Of a DNA stretch of 64,000 nucleotides, positions 25,666 to 34,485 are shown in pieces. The stretch spans positions 2,976,001 to 3,040,000 of the forward strand of contig NZ_CP100756.1 in the NCBI RefSeq assembly GCF_024266705.1, read 5' to 3'. The notes beneath the pieces are model-generated. The model had not been told where the DNA came from. It saw only the letters and a program-made list of their open reading frames with translations, and did no database searches. Position 1 is the first letter of the stretch, and every line of letters begins with the position of its first letter. This DNA is from Natrinema gelatinilyticum. Its GTDB lineage: Archaea > Halobacteriota > Halobacteria > Halobacteriales > Natrialbaceae. A program made the translations under genes and the position numbers.

Positions 25666-26030
25666 GATCAATTGTTACTATGCTGTCATTGGTTATAAAC
25701 CCCATTTCACGTAATACGGATAGTACGATCATCTGAGCAGACATTAAACAGTATAATAAATATATATATATATATATTTTATAATAAAATTCAGTGAATT
25801 TATTCAGTAGTGTACTGACATGGATTGCTGAGCCATACGTACGCCGAAATACCTCCTGGTATTAAGTCCTCAACCGGTGTATGACGGCTTGAGAAAACTC
25901 TCTGTTCGCCGATCTTCGAGCAACTGGGGAGAGGGTCGGCGAGGATATCCCGTCTCTCGTTGCGTGAGTCAAAAAACATGACAGATCAAGGTACTTTCGA
26001 CCTCTCGAGAGGTGACAGTGACGGCTACCA
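25666..26030. repeat. AT-rich intergenic island with (TA)n run
   Basis: 365 bases without a gene. The core 25751-25800 is almost pure A/T with a (TA)9-10 microsatellite near 25761-25778, very unusual in this GC-rich DNA. It contains promoters for the divergent DUF5518 and AI-2E genes and could be an easily melted site, a nucleoid-protein target or an old insertion scar. Confidence 0.7.
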
Positions 26031-27059
26031 ATGACCGGGGATGACGACCTGTCCTCGACACGCTTTCTCCGGCTTCTCCTGGTGGTGTTCGGTACGCTGT
26101 CTGTCGTTATCGTATTGCCGTTCCTCCAGCCTGTACTGGCGGCTGCATTGCTGGCGTATCTGGTCACACCGATAAACTACAGGCTCTCGCGTCGACTCGG
26201 TGCTACCGTGGGCGCGGTCGTCACGATACTGGTCACGGTTATCGTCGTTCTCGTTCCACTCCTGCTGATCCTCGGCGTCGCAGTGGATCAGGCCGTGTCG
26301 CTGGCGAGCGGTGCCGAAATCCCGGACATCGCCGCCGTCGAAACTGCCGTCCAAGAGCAGTTCGGAACGGACGCAGACCTCCAAGCCCTCATCGAACCGG
26401 TTTCCGGTGCGGTCGAAACCGGTCTCCGCGGCGTCCTGGGTGGTGTCGTCGGTATCGTCGGTGGTATCCCTGCGTTCGTCGTCGGCGCGGTGGTCTTCTT
26501 GTTCACCTTCTACTATCTCCTGCGTGACGGAGACACATTCGTCGCCTGGCTCCGAACGGCCGCCCCACTCGAGCCGAACGTCATGGACGAACTGATAGAA
26601 CGCACCGACGACCTCCTCTGGGCAGCCGTCGTCGGCAATGTTATTGTCGCCGGCTTACAGGCGATACTGACCGTTCTGGCCTTCGTGGTCATCGGCTTCG
26701 AGGATCTCATCTTCTGGGGCGTGGTCACGTTCGTCCTGTCGTTGCTTCCGCTCATCGGTGCGTCGATCGTCTGGGTTCCAGCAGTGATTTATCTCGTGAT
26801 CGTGGGGAACATTCCAGCAGCGGTGGGGCTGCTGATATATGGATTCGTCGTCATCAGTGGCTCGGATAACGTCGTCCGGCCACTCGCGATGCAACGCGGC
26901 GCACGCCTCAATTCCGGGTTGCTCGTTCTCGGCATCTTCGGTGGTGTGGCCGTCTTTGGATTCCTCGGTCTCTTCATCGGTCCGGTCATACTGGGGCTAT
27001 CGAAAGCCATTATCGACCTGTTGGTGGAAATACGCAGTACACCTAGAGAGATCCTCTGA
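26031..27059 (+). CDS. AI-2E family transporter
   Basis: 342 residues, about eight membrane helices with a large loop between helices 3 and 4, the layout of the AI-2E (YdgG/TqsA/PerM) family. Recognisable parts: FLQPVLAAALLAYLVTPI at the start, FTFYYLLRDGD near the middle, and the C-terminal GVVTFVLSLLPLIGASIVW and FLGLFIGPVILGL. Despite the family name, archaeal members are unlikely to carry autoinducer-2; some relatives are Na+/H+ antiporters. A second member follows at 28233. Confidence 0.88.
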   Translation: MTGDDDLSSTRFLRLLLVVFGTLSVVIVLPFLQPVLAAALLAYLVTPINYRLSRRLGATVGAVVTILVTVIVVLVPLLLILGVAVDQAVSLASGAEIPDIAAVETAVQEQFGTDADLQALIEPVSGAVETGLRGVLGGVVGIVGGIPAFVVGAVVFLFTFYYLLRDGDTFVAWLRTAAPLEPNVMDELIERTDDLLWAAVVGNVIVAGLQAILTVLAFVVIGFEDLIFWGVVTFVLSLLPLIGASIVWVPAVIYLVIVGNIPAAVGLLIYGFVVISGSDNVVRPLAMQRGARLNSGLLVLGIFGGVAVFGFLGLFIGPVILGLSKAIIDLLVEIRSTPREIL

Positions 27060-27266
27060 GAAACAGACCTGCGCGAACGACTGGCCGACAGTAGTACTCT
27101 GCCTTGTTTAGTGTCGACCCGCTGACCTGAGGCCGTTCCAGAGAACCGATCTGCCTGCCGGCTTCTGCTCAACATGTGCGCGTCTGAGCTGTATCAATAC
27201 TCTCCTACCGAAGAGCGGAACGGCAAACTGTTACCGCATTCGGGACGCCAGTTGGACGTACGACCC

Positions 27267-27719
27267 ATGCAAACCGTAGACAATCAATCGGTCGGGTCGA
27301 TGTTGGTTCCGACTGATGGCAGCGACGTCGCGGGCCAGGCACTCGAGAAGGCACTAGCCTTCGCTGATCGCCTCGATGCGAACGTTCACGTGCTATCTGT
27401 CGTCGATACGACGGGGAATCCCCTGAAGTTCGGCGTCGCCGAAGTCGACGAACTCAACCGGGCTGGCCAATGCCTGGTCGACGAAATCGTCGATGCCCAC
27501 GACGACCGTGACGTCGAGATCTACGGTGCGATCCGTCGAGGTCGTCCCGCCGATATGATCCTCAACTACGCCACCGAGAACGAAATCGATCTGATCCTCA
27601 TTGGACGGACCGGCCGAGGCAGGGTCGCGGACGTACTGCTTGGTAGCACCGCAGACCGGGTGGTTCGGCAGGCATCGATTCCCGTGATCGTCGTTCCTGG
27701 ATCTGAACCAGACGAATGA
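27267..27719 (+). CDS. Universal stress protein (UspA family)
   Basis: 150 residues. SMLVPTDGSDVAGQALEKAL opens the fold; DLILIGRTGRGRVADVLLGS with TADRVVRQASIPVIVV forms the ATP-binding region (G-2x-G-9x-G-S). The ATG at 27267 is used; a longer form from 27174 lacks similarity to the family. It lies downstream of an AI-2E transporter; small Usp proteins often regulate neighbouring transporters in archaea, so a link is possible but not shown. Confidence 0.88.
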   Translation: MQTVDNQSVGSMLVPTDGSDVAGQALEKALAFADRLDANVHVLSVVDTTGNPLKFGVAEVDELNRAGQCLVDEIVDAHDDRDVEIYGAIRRGRPADMILNYATENEIDLILIGRTGRGRVADVLLGSTADRVVRQASIPVIVVPGSEPDE

Positions 27720-27732
27720 TGACGGTACTTAA

Positions 27733-28222
27733 CGGATCGCCTTCTCGTTTGTCGTTAGTAATAAAAATAACAAGTATGGAGTGAAGCGCAAAGAACACTT
27801 GCGCTAATCGCATGCGGGCATGAACGCGGTCTCGATCAGTTCGCTCAATCTAACTTGACTCCGGCGGTTGTACGTCTCGTCTAAGATCGACTGTTTGAGC
27901 TGGATCTCATCACTGTGCTTCTCGATGCGGCCTACGACCCTGTACTCGATATCGAACGGACCGACCGTGTTTCGCGGTTTGTACGAGGCGACCGGCACGA
28001 CTCCTGCGGCCAGCAGGCGGTCGTGCCAGTCAAAGGTATCGAAGGCGCTGTCACCGAGCATTCAGATCGGCTGGCATCGCCAGCACGTGGGTCGAATCGA
28101 TCCGATAGGTTGAGTCGAGCAGGCCGCGGCACGATTCAACGGTCGGCCGTACACGGCTACACCGCTGCGCCGTCTCGAGGACAGTTTCCCGGTAATTCAG
28201 TACGACGGTGCAATTCCGTTAA
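27733..28222 (-). pseudogene. Degenerate IS4/IS5-type (DDE) transposase
   Basis: Three pieces of one transposase occur in different frames on the minus strand: an N-terminal part with LLDSTYRIDSTHVLAMPAD (28060-28140), a middle part starting GDSAFDTFDWHDRLLAAGVV and running to LDETYNRRSQV, and a C-terminal part AQVFFALHSILVIFITND (27733-27810). The first junction has lost a central segment and the second is a frameshift. The D...D/E order fits a DDE enzyme. No terminal repeats could be delimited. The remnant fills the gap between the Usp and AI-2E genes. Confidence 0.8.
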
Positions 28223-28232
28223 TAGTGTTGCT

Positions 28233-29462
28233 ATGGTATCACTACCCATGGATGAAACCGATTCACCGATACGGAACGTCCGAATCTGGGCGGCTCACGA
28301 ACGCCTCGGGTGGTGGATTCTCGGACTTGTATTACTGGCCGTGTTGGGACTGGTCGTCGACCAGTACCTCCCGTGGCTCGTCTTCGGGTTGTTCATCTAC
28401 TATGTCGCCCGGCCCATCACGCAGCGACTCGAGCAGCGCATTGCCTCGCCGTCGCTCGTAGCTGCGCTGACGCTGCTTCTGATCGTCGTCCCGATCGTGG
28501 TGATGATCGGCGCGATCCTACTGGTTGCTCTCGGGCAGTTGGTAACCGCGGTCGCGGACCTGCCGATCGACAGGATCCTCGCGCAGTTGCCGGTTCAGAT
28601 CTCGGACCTTCCGAACACGCCCTCTGAGGTGTACGACACGACGGTCGTGTTGATCCAGGATCCGTCGGTTCAGAGCCTGCTCGGGTCGGTCGGCGGCGTG
28701 GTCGGCGCCATCGGTGCGACGCTGTTCAACATGTTCATCTCGCTGCTGATCGCGTTCTTCCTGCTGGTCAGTGACCGAACTATCGCCGACTGGTTCGAAT
28801 CTAACGTGTTCGGCGAAGACAGCCTGGCAACCGACTACCTCTCGGTCGTCGATCGAGGACTGGGTTCGATCTACTTTGGGTACACGATGACGATTTTCGC
28901 GGTGATCGTCCTCTCGGCGATCATCTATACGGTGTTTAATTTCTTTGCGCCCGGCGACCTGGCGATCCCGTCCGCGGTGCTGTTCGCCGTCGTCACCGGC
29001 CTGTTCACGCTCGTTCCACTCGTGGGTCGGTCGATCGTCTACTTCCTCATCGCCGCGACTCTCGCCCTCCAGGCGGTCGCCGCCGATCCACGACTACTCT
29101 GGTTCCCGCTCGTGTTCCTCGCGGTCATGATCGTCGCGTTCGACAATCTCGTCCGGACGTACATCCGGCCGTACCTCTCCGGACGACTGCTCAACACCGG
29201 GCTCGTCATGTTCGCGTACCTGTTCGGACCGCCGCTGTTCGGCTGGTACGGGATCTTCCTCGGTCCATTCCTGATGGTGTTCATCGTGACGTTCGTCCGG
29301 ATGATCCTCCCAGTCCTGGCCGGTCGAGATCGCGATCGCGTCGACGTCGAACCCGAACACACGCTCGACGAGTATGCCGAGAGCGTCGCCGATCGGCAGA
29401 GGAAACGGCCCTCCGAAGCAGACCGCTCCGACCTCGGGTCCGAGGGAGATCCGACAGCGTGA
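28233..29462 (+). CDS. AI-2E family transporter
   Basis: 409 residues (404 from the ATG at 28248). Same family and helix layout as the 26031 protein: YLPWLVFGLFIYYVARPITQ, IAFFLLVSDRTIADW, LFTLVPLVGRSIVYFLIAAT, LFGWYGIFLGPFLM. The acidic tail after residue 370 (VEPEHTLDEYAESV) is cytoplasmic. Substrate unknown. It abuts a decayed MFS gene on the 3' side and a transposase remnant on the 5' side, so this is a rearranged stretch. Confidence 0.88.
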   Translation: MVSLPMDETDSPIRNVRIWAAHERLGWWILGLVLLAVLGLVVDQYLPWLVFGLFIYYVARPITQRLEQRIASPSLVAALTLLLIVVPIVVMIGAILLVALGQLVTAVADLPIDRILAQLPVQISDLPNTPSEVYDTTVVLIQDPSVQSLLGSVGGVVGAIGATLFNMFISLLIAFFLLVSDRTIADWFESNVFGEDSLATDYLSVVDRGLGSIYFGYTMTIFAVIVLSAIIYTVFNFFAPGDLAIPSAVLFAVVTGLFTLVPLVGRSIVYFLIAATLALQAVAADPRLLWFPLVFLAVMIVAFDNLVRTYIRPYLSGRLLNTGLVMFAYLFGPPLFGWYGIFLGPFLMVFIVTFVRMILPVLAGRDRDRVDVEPEHTLDEYAESVADRQRKRPSEADRSDLGSEGDPTA

Positions 29463-30102
29463 GTTACTCACTTCGTCGGTGAGTTCTTCGTCGTGCTGGT
29501 GATCATCGGACTGACCCTCCGGTACCTGCCGTCACAACCGAGCGACGAGCGCATCTGGTTAGATACCGATGGAACAATCCTGGGGATCGTTGGAATCATC
29601 GGCGGATCGCTGCTCGCCGGGTACTACGGCTGGATCCGCCAACTTCGGCCGCTCGTTATAACTGGAAGGCTGATTTAGCCGCTCGGTATCACCATCCTCA
29701 CGGCGTTCGTCCACGGGGAACTCCGGCAGGAGCGGGCCGGCCAACCGACGCTGATTCCGCCAATCGTCCTGCGGAACCGAATGATCACTGCCGGCATCTC
29801 GACGTTCGCCAGCCAGTTGCTGATCCTGTCCGGGTTCGTATGTTTACGGTCCCGGTGTTTCTCCAGTCAGCCTTGTGGTTCTCGGCGTTCCACGCTCGCC
29901 GTGGCGGTGGGATCGACCGGCTGGCGGCGGTACGTCGCCCAGAAACGCCTCATTCAAGTCGGTCTCGTGCCCATCGGGGCCGGTCTACTGGTTTTAACCC
30001 AACGAACCGCACCAGATCTTACCATCATCGAGATGATCCTGCCGATGACAATCATCGGCGTCGCTCTCGAAAGTTCCGCCGGCAGTCATATGATAATTTA
30101 AC
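29463..30102 (+). pseudogene. Remnant of an MFS multidrug transporter (DHA2-like)
   Basis: Starting right at the AI-2E stop, three frames carry pieces of one 14-helix MFS protein: GEFFVVLVIIGLTLRYLPSQ, then a stop, LRQERAGQPTLIPPIVLRNR and FASQLLILSGFV, then in a shifted frame MFTVPVFLQSALWFSAFHA, then back with QKRLIQVGLVPIGAGLLVLT and MTIIGVALES. The order is that of the C-terminal half of an EmrB/QacA-type exporter. The 5' half is missing, with a stop and at least two frameshifts. Confidence 0.8.
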
Positions 30103-30374
30103 AGAATGTTATTGTCAGCAAGACGTTCGTCGAACGCTCCTGCGACGCTCTCTCTCTCTCTTTCGGGATTGTTGTTCAGCGACATGACGAAACCGAAGTA
30201 AATAGAGTACTTGTGAGAAATAGGATGTTTATTCATGTAACCTCAACACCACTAATTACCTTTGCCGACTTACCTCTCTTGAGAGAGAACTGTGATGATG
30301 TTGCACAAGATATTCATCTCCGAAAGTGGAGGTGTCGGCCGACAGAACAAATCAGATCAGATCGAGCACGAGCC

Positions 30375-31007
30375 ATGAGCCTCTTGCAGGTTCTCCCGTT
30401 GGTCATGGTGATGATTACAGGTCCACAGATACTCTCCCCCATCTTCCTCGCCACGAGCGAAAAGTGGCGGACGAACTCGATAGCATACGTCTTCGGTGCG
30501 TCCCTCTCCATCAGTCTCATCGTCATCATCGCGTATTTCATCGGGAATAGCCTCAGTGGTAGTGGCAGCCTGCTCGGTGCGAGCGCACAGGAGCTACTCT
30601 ATCTCGTCGTCCTTGTTCTCCTCCTCTATGCAGCGGTGGGGACCTATCGGACACGGAATGTGTCAGATCCACCAGCGTGGATGGGCAAGCTGACCACGGC
30701 GACGCCACGGTTCTCGTTTCGACTGGGGTTCCTCCTGTTGGGCTTTTTCCCAACCGACATCGTCACCTCGGTGAGCGTCGGAACCTACCTCGCGGCGAAT
30801 GGCGATCCGGTCGCGGACGCAGCAGGGTTCGTCCTACTTACGCTCTTCATCCTGGCGCTTCCGTCGCTCAGCGTGTTCGCACTGGGCAAACGAGCCGAAG
30901 CCGCACTCCCAAAGATTCGTGACTGGATGGACGAGAACTCATGGATCATCTCCGAAGCGGTGATTGTGCTCTTCGTCATCATGACGCTGCAGAATCTCCT
31001 CGGATGA
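30375..31007 (+). CDS. GAP-family (SfLAP/LysE-like) membrane protein
   Basis: 210 residues with six hydrophobic segments beginning MSLLQVLPLVMVMITGPQIL, then WRTNSIAYVFGASLSISLIV and FRLGFLLLGFFPTDIVTSV. The pattern matches the GAP (Sap, sulfolipid-addressing-like) family, related to LysE exporters; bacterial members help move glycolipids. The function here is unknown. The ATG at 30375 is preferred because the first helix starts there. A small palindromic element lies ten bases after the stop. Confidence 0.72.
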   Translation: MSLLQVLPLVMVMITGPQILSPIFLATSEKWRTNSIAYVFGASLSISLIVIIAYFIGNSLSGSGSLLGASAQELLYLVVLVLLLYAAVGTYRTRNVSDPPAWMGKLTTATPRFSFRLGFLLLGFFPTDIVTSVSVGTYLAANGDPVADAAGFVLLTLFILALPSLSVFALGKRAEAALPKIRDWMDENSWIISEAVIVLFVIMTLQNLLG

Positions 31008-31016
31008 GACATCTAC

Positions 31017-31063
31017 AAATAAGCAAGGCGAGTGCCTCGGGGTCAAACCCCGAGGCAGTTCAC
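31017..31063 (+). mobile_element. 47-nt palindromic element, copy 3
   Basis: It directly follows ATCTAC and ends GTTCAC. The core is the hairpin tgcctcgggg/ccccgaggca (31034-31055) with loop tcaaa, the best-preserved palindrome of the family. It aligns without gaps to the 24493 copy. No ORF. Confidence 0.75.
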
Positions 31064-31131
31064 AATCTATGAGTCAGAGCCTCACAAACCAGGAAGAAAC
31101 CCGAAAATGACAAGCGAAGTCGTCTTCGAAC

Positions 31132-31154
31132 GCCACTCGTGTTCTTCGAGTGGC
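31132..31154. other. 8-bp hairpin in non-coding DNA
   Basis: GCCACTCG (31132-31139) and CGAGTGGC (31147-31154) form a perfect stem with a 7-base loop. There is no following T tract, so it is not an obvious terminator. It lies between the 47-nt element and the next small ORF. Confidence 0.4.
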
Positions 31155-31199
31155 CTGAGAACACCTACTGTGCTCAACTGATAAAGGGACACAACGAGT

Positions 31200-31385
31200 A
31201 TGTTCGATACAGAGATGGCGTCCAGTACCGATTCCTCGGCGACGGTCGGTGAAGAAGTCTGCCGACTATACGAGCGGTATCAGTCGGTCGAGAGTGACGA
31301 GGAACGCCACGAGATTGCCCTCGAGATGGGGACGCTTGACGGACACCGTCACGCCGATATCTACGCTGCACTCGAGGACGAGTAA
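31200..31385 (+). CDS. Small acidic hypothetical protein
   Basis: 61 residues, strongly acidic (many Glu/Asp), with a helical middle (EVCRLYERYQSVESDEERHE). No family recognised. An in-frame ATG at 31215 gives a 56-residue form. The composition fits haloarchaeal small proteins but it has no supporting neighbour, so it may be a remnant. Confidence 0.45.
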   Translation: MFDTEMASSTDSSATVGEEVCRLYERYQSVESDEERHEIALEMGTLDGHRHADIYAALEDE

Positions 31386-31906
31386 TTCGACAGGGTTTCT
31401 CAGCACCTCCTTAGCCATCGACGGAACACTAGCAACATCAAAGCCGCCGACGAAGTAGCCGCTTGAGGAGCGTCCGAGAGTGGAAGATATCGCGGTCTAC
31501 TCCGTCGAGGTCGCGTGATCCCCCTACCAGCGCCTTCCTGCCCGTCTCTCGGGAGCGTTCGGACCTTCAGTTGAGTACGCCCTTCCTACTTCTAAGGCCT
31601 GTACCAATCAATTCGCAGCTCCACTGGTTGGCTAGTTCGGGACGGATCGTTTGAAATATGTCAGTTCACTCAATTCATCTTCTCAGCCTCGTTTAGATAC
31701 CTGAATTCATGGGTTAGAGTGCTCAAATTGTCGAGATTCCGTACCAACACTTATCAGCCAAGCTGCGTGTCGTGCGGTTGTACGGTAGACGCGATTCACG
31801 AGACTGATCCGGTATTCCGTCCGATTGCAGCGGTAGCCCGCGATGGCCAGCGAGACGAACACCACGGTCGCGAGGAGATACCGACGAGTGATACATGTTC
31901 CCGCGG
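31386..31906. other. Intergenic region, no clear gene
   Basis: 521 bases. Short stretches on the plus strand read like old coding DNA (for example RPRVEDIAVYSVEV and RLPARLSGAFGPSVEYALPT), interrupted by stops and in different frames. I cannot name the ancestor. No repeats or RNA found. Confidence 0.45.
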
Positions 31907-33649
31907 TTACCGATCTTCGGATCCTGTGCCATCGTCCGGTCGTGATGTACCCGTTTGGATCTTCGCAATGCCATCGTCGAGGGGAACTCCCTCGAGTTCT
32001 TGACGCCAGTACGGGGTAAAGTCGGTCGGCGTCGGTTCGGTTACGGTCCACTCGTCGGTCAGAACGTGGTCGAGTTTCGCTTTGACGTCGTCCAGCAAGC
32101 GGTCACCCACGTCTCCGCTTATATCCCCGCGCTGTATCGCCTCGTTGATGGCCCGGTGTTCCGCCACGAGAATGCGCCGGGTTCCGAGTCGTTCCTCGTG
32201 GCGACGGACGTCGGGATACCGGTCGAGCAACGACTCGAGGGCGGCTTCGAGCTCCGCGCGTTCGCGTCTGTAGACCGCGGTGACGTCCTCGAAGACGCTC
32301 TCCGAAATCTCGTCGCCTTCGCGGAGTCGCTCTGCAGTGTCGAGGGCTGCGTCGACGCCGTGAAGGCGACCGACGAGCGACTCGTAGAGTTCCTGGGGCG
32401 GCGTTCGCTGACCGATCTCGAAACGGTCGAGAAGTCTGCCCATCGTCGAGCCATTGACCAGAAGCGTGAACGCGGCGACACCGATGACCATCGCAGAGAG
32501 TTGTGCCACGAGGGGGTCTGAAATCGCCCCCGTTTCGGAGACGCCCAGGATCAGCGCGATGGAGACGGAGGCGTGAATGCCGCTCCACGTCAATACGTGC
32601 TGGTAGGACCGCGGAATCGAGTCGACGAGCCATCGATTGAGCAGTTCGACCAGGGGGTAGATGACGACGGCGCGCGCGAAAAATACGAGAACGATCGCCG
32701 CGAGGACGTGCCCAACGGACTCGACCTGGAGAGCGATCGGTGTGACGATGCCGATGGCGACGAAGATGATGGTGTTCGCGATGACGGCCGCGTATTCCCA
32801 GACGTTCTCGAGGGTGAAGTGCGACGTCGGGGGCAGCTCCGTGGCCCCGCTGGGCGAGGCGAGGAAGATTCCGGCAGTCAGCGTTCCGATGACGCCGCTG
32901 CTGCCGAGAACGTCGAGGAAGACGTAGACGCCGTATGCGAGACCCACCGAGACGACGATCGTGGTCAGACTGTCGTCCGCAAAGGCGATGAGTTCGGTGG
33001 CGATGTATCCGGCTACAGCACCGACGAGTGCGCCGCCGACCACCGCGACGGTGATACCGATTCCGACGTCCCATAGGAACCGGCCGTGCGTGTACATCTC
33101 TCCGAGTGCGACGCCCGCGGATTCCGCCTCGAGGATGATAGCGAGAACCGACGAGTAGACCACGATCGAAACGCCGTCGTTCAGGAGGCTCTCGCCCTCG
33201 ACGAGGATCGCGAGGCGCTCGGGGGCGCCGATGTCGTCGAACGTGGCGAGCACCGAAACGGGGTCGGTCGGCATGATGATGACGCCGAACAGGATCGCGA
33301 TCACCAGCGGGAACCCGAACAGAAACCGACTCACGACGGCGACGATGGCGATCGAGACGAGGAGTCCCGGGACGGCGAGGGCGAGAATGGGGACGAGATT
33401 CTCGCGGAACCCTCGAGGGTCGATGTTGACCGCTTCGTTGAAAATGAGGATCGGCAGTAAGACGAGCAAGATGAAATCGGACGTGAGTTCGACGTCGACC
33501 GGAGAGCCGACGACGGAAATGAGCAATCCCGTGACGATGAGACCGGTCGTGTACTGTATGCGCTCACGTCTCGCACTGACGACCCCGACAACGGTGGCGA
33601 TGGCGAGGAGATAGAGGAGGGTTATTAACTGGTCCTCGATGCCGACCAT
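31907..33649 (-). CDS. CPA1-family Na+/H+ antiporter (NhaP-like)
   Basis: 580 residues: about twelve membrane helices (1-400) and a 170-residue charged cytoplasmic tail. The ion-binding region is VIIMPTDPVSVLATF followed by VEGESLLNDGVSIVVYSS, the ND motif of NhaP-type electroneutral antiporters. HVLTWSGIHASVSIALILGV in helix 10 is also typical. The tail (VYRRERAELEAALESLLDRY) may sense ions or pH. It would expel Na+ and bring in H+, important in high salt. Its ATG at 33649 is chosen by the first helix. Confidence 0.9.
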   Translation of the reverse strand: MVGIEDQLITLLYLLAIATVVGVVSARRERIQYTTGLIVTGLLISVVGSPVDVELTSDFILLVLLPILIFNEAVNIDPRGFRENLVPILALAVPGLLVSIAIVAVVSRFLFGFPLVIAILFGVIIMPTDPVSVLATFDDIGAPERLAILVEGESLLNDGVSIVVYSSVLAIILEAESAGVALGEMYTHGRFLWDVGIGITVAVVGGALVGAVAGYIATELIAFADDSLTTIVVSVGLAYGVYVFLDVLGSSGVIGTLTAGIFLASPSGATELPPTSHFTLENVWEYAAVIANTIIFVAIGIVTPIALQVESVGHVLAAIVLVFFARAVVIYPLVELLNRWLVDSIPRSYQHVLTWSGIHASVSIALILGVSETGAISDPLVAQLSAMVIGVAAFTLLVNGSTMGRLLDRFEIGQRTPPQELYESLVGRLHGVDAALDTAERLREGDEISESVFEDVTAVYRRERAELEAALESLLDRYPDVRRHEERLGTRRILVAEHRAINEAIQRGDISGDVGDRLLDDVKAKLDHVLTDEWTVTEPTPTDFTPYWRQELEGVPLDDGIAKIQTGTSRPDDGTGSEDR

Positions 33650-33880
33650 AGGCGCTGTTCGGCAGTTAGTCAAATAAACACCCTCTCCAAAATAGTGGTT
33701 CAGATTCCTTCCATCCGTGAATTTCACGGCAATTGTATATAGATCTCGAGTGATATTTTTCTGAGAGATGCACCGAAGATCGAAGGGGCAGCAACGTGGC
33801 TGCGCAGAGAATTCGTCCGCGTCGCCCGGTCAGCCTCAGACGGTATTCCGGAGGGTGTTCGGTGAACCGCAGAGGATGAT

Positions 33881-34075
33881 CTACTCCTCCTCTCGCTCGT
33901 TCCGACGCCTGCGCTGTGCGATGATTTGATCGGGCGTCACCGAACAGCCACAGGGACCGACGGTACCGGTCTCGGGACCGGTGGTCGTAATTCTGGTCAC
34001 CAACCGGCCACAGCACGGACAGTCTGGGAGCGACGACGATCTATCGCCGTCATCTGGGCCTCGATCGCTACTCAT
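33881..34075 (-). CDS. Small CPxCG-type zinc-ribbon protein
   Basis: 64 residues. CPCCGRLVTRI and VGPCGCSVTPDQI give two Cys-pair knuckles that can bind one zinc, and the C terminus is rich in Arg/Glu. Such tiny zinc-finger proteins are frequent in haloarchaea and act in regulation, stress or translation; this one has no known partner. The opposite strand gives no better reading. Confidence 0.65.
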   Translation of the reverse strand: MSSDRGPDDGDRSSSLPDCPCCGRLVTRITTTGPETGTVGPCGCSVTPDQIIAQRRRRNEREEE

Positions 34076-34161
34076 ACCGACCCCCTATACACGGTCTGTT
34101 TCACTCCTGATCCTGGACCAAAAGCTAGTCTCGTCTTGCGATTTCGATGATGTGCGGGACG

Positions 34162-34310
34162 TTTATATCCCGTTGGAATGAACGTAAGCATGGCTCCTGG
34201 ACCCTCGCGGGTTTGGAAGCCAAGTCTCGGGTGCTGTATCCACCCGGGGCGTTTGAGCGATGCCCCCTCGCTTCTGGAGACTGGCTTCCGTTTTACCCAA
34301 TGGTCTTTTA
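34162..34310 (+). ncRNA. Candidate structured non-coding RNA with its own promoter
   Basis: A TATA-like tttatat (34162-34168) sits about 25 bases before a likely start near 34190. The transcript would fold into a three-way junction: an outer 13-bp helix with one bulged A pairs 34215-34228 (GGAAGCCAAGTCTC) with 34277-34289 (GAGACTGGCTTCC). Inside are a hairpin 229-233/241-245 (GGGTG/CACCC, offsets from 34000) and a second one 246-250/262-266 (GGGGC/GCCCC). An accc/gggt hairpin lies 5' (34201-34212). T-rich words follow from 34291. No known RNA family is recognised. A 46-codon ORF from 34191 is a weaker alternative. Confidence 0.5.
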
Positions 34311-34485
34311 TGACTTATAACTACTGTTAAATTTGGAAAATTTACGACAGAGATAGATAGTCGAAACCAATCAAATCGCCAGCGGAAAGGGCCGAGAACG
34401 ACTGACAGGCTCGTCCCGATGACAGTTCGCGAATCCGATGTTCGAACCGGCACATCGCTCGAGTCAAAATCCCGAACCCGACGCA

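Noticed and set aside
30146..30163. (CT)n run as a terminator or promoter element
   Set aside because: Simple repeat without position-specific support.
34191..34331. 46-codon ORF starting at the ATG in the candidate RNA
   Set aside because: Irregular codon use and no family; the strong RNA helices explain the sequence better, though a small peptide cannot be excluded.
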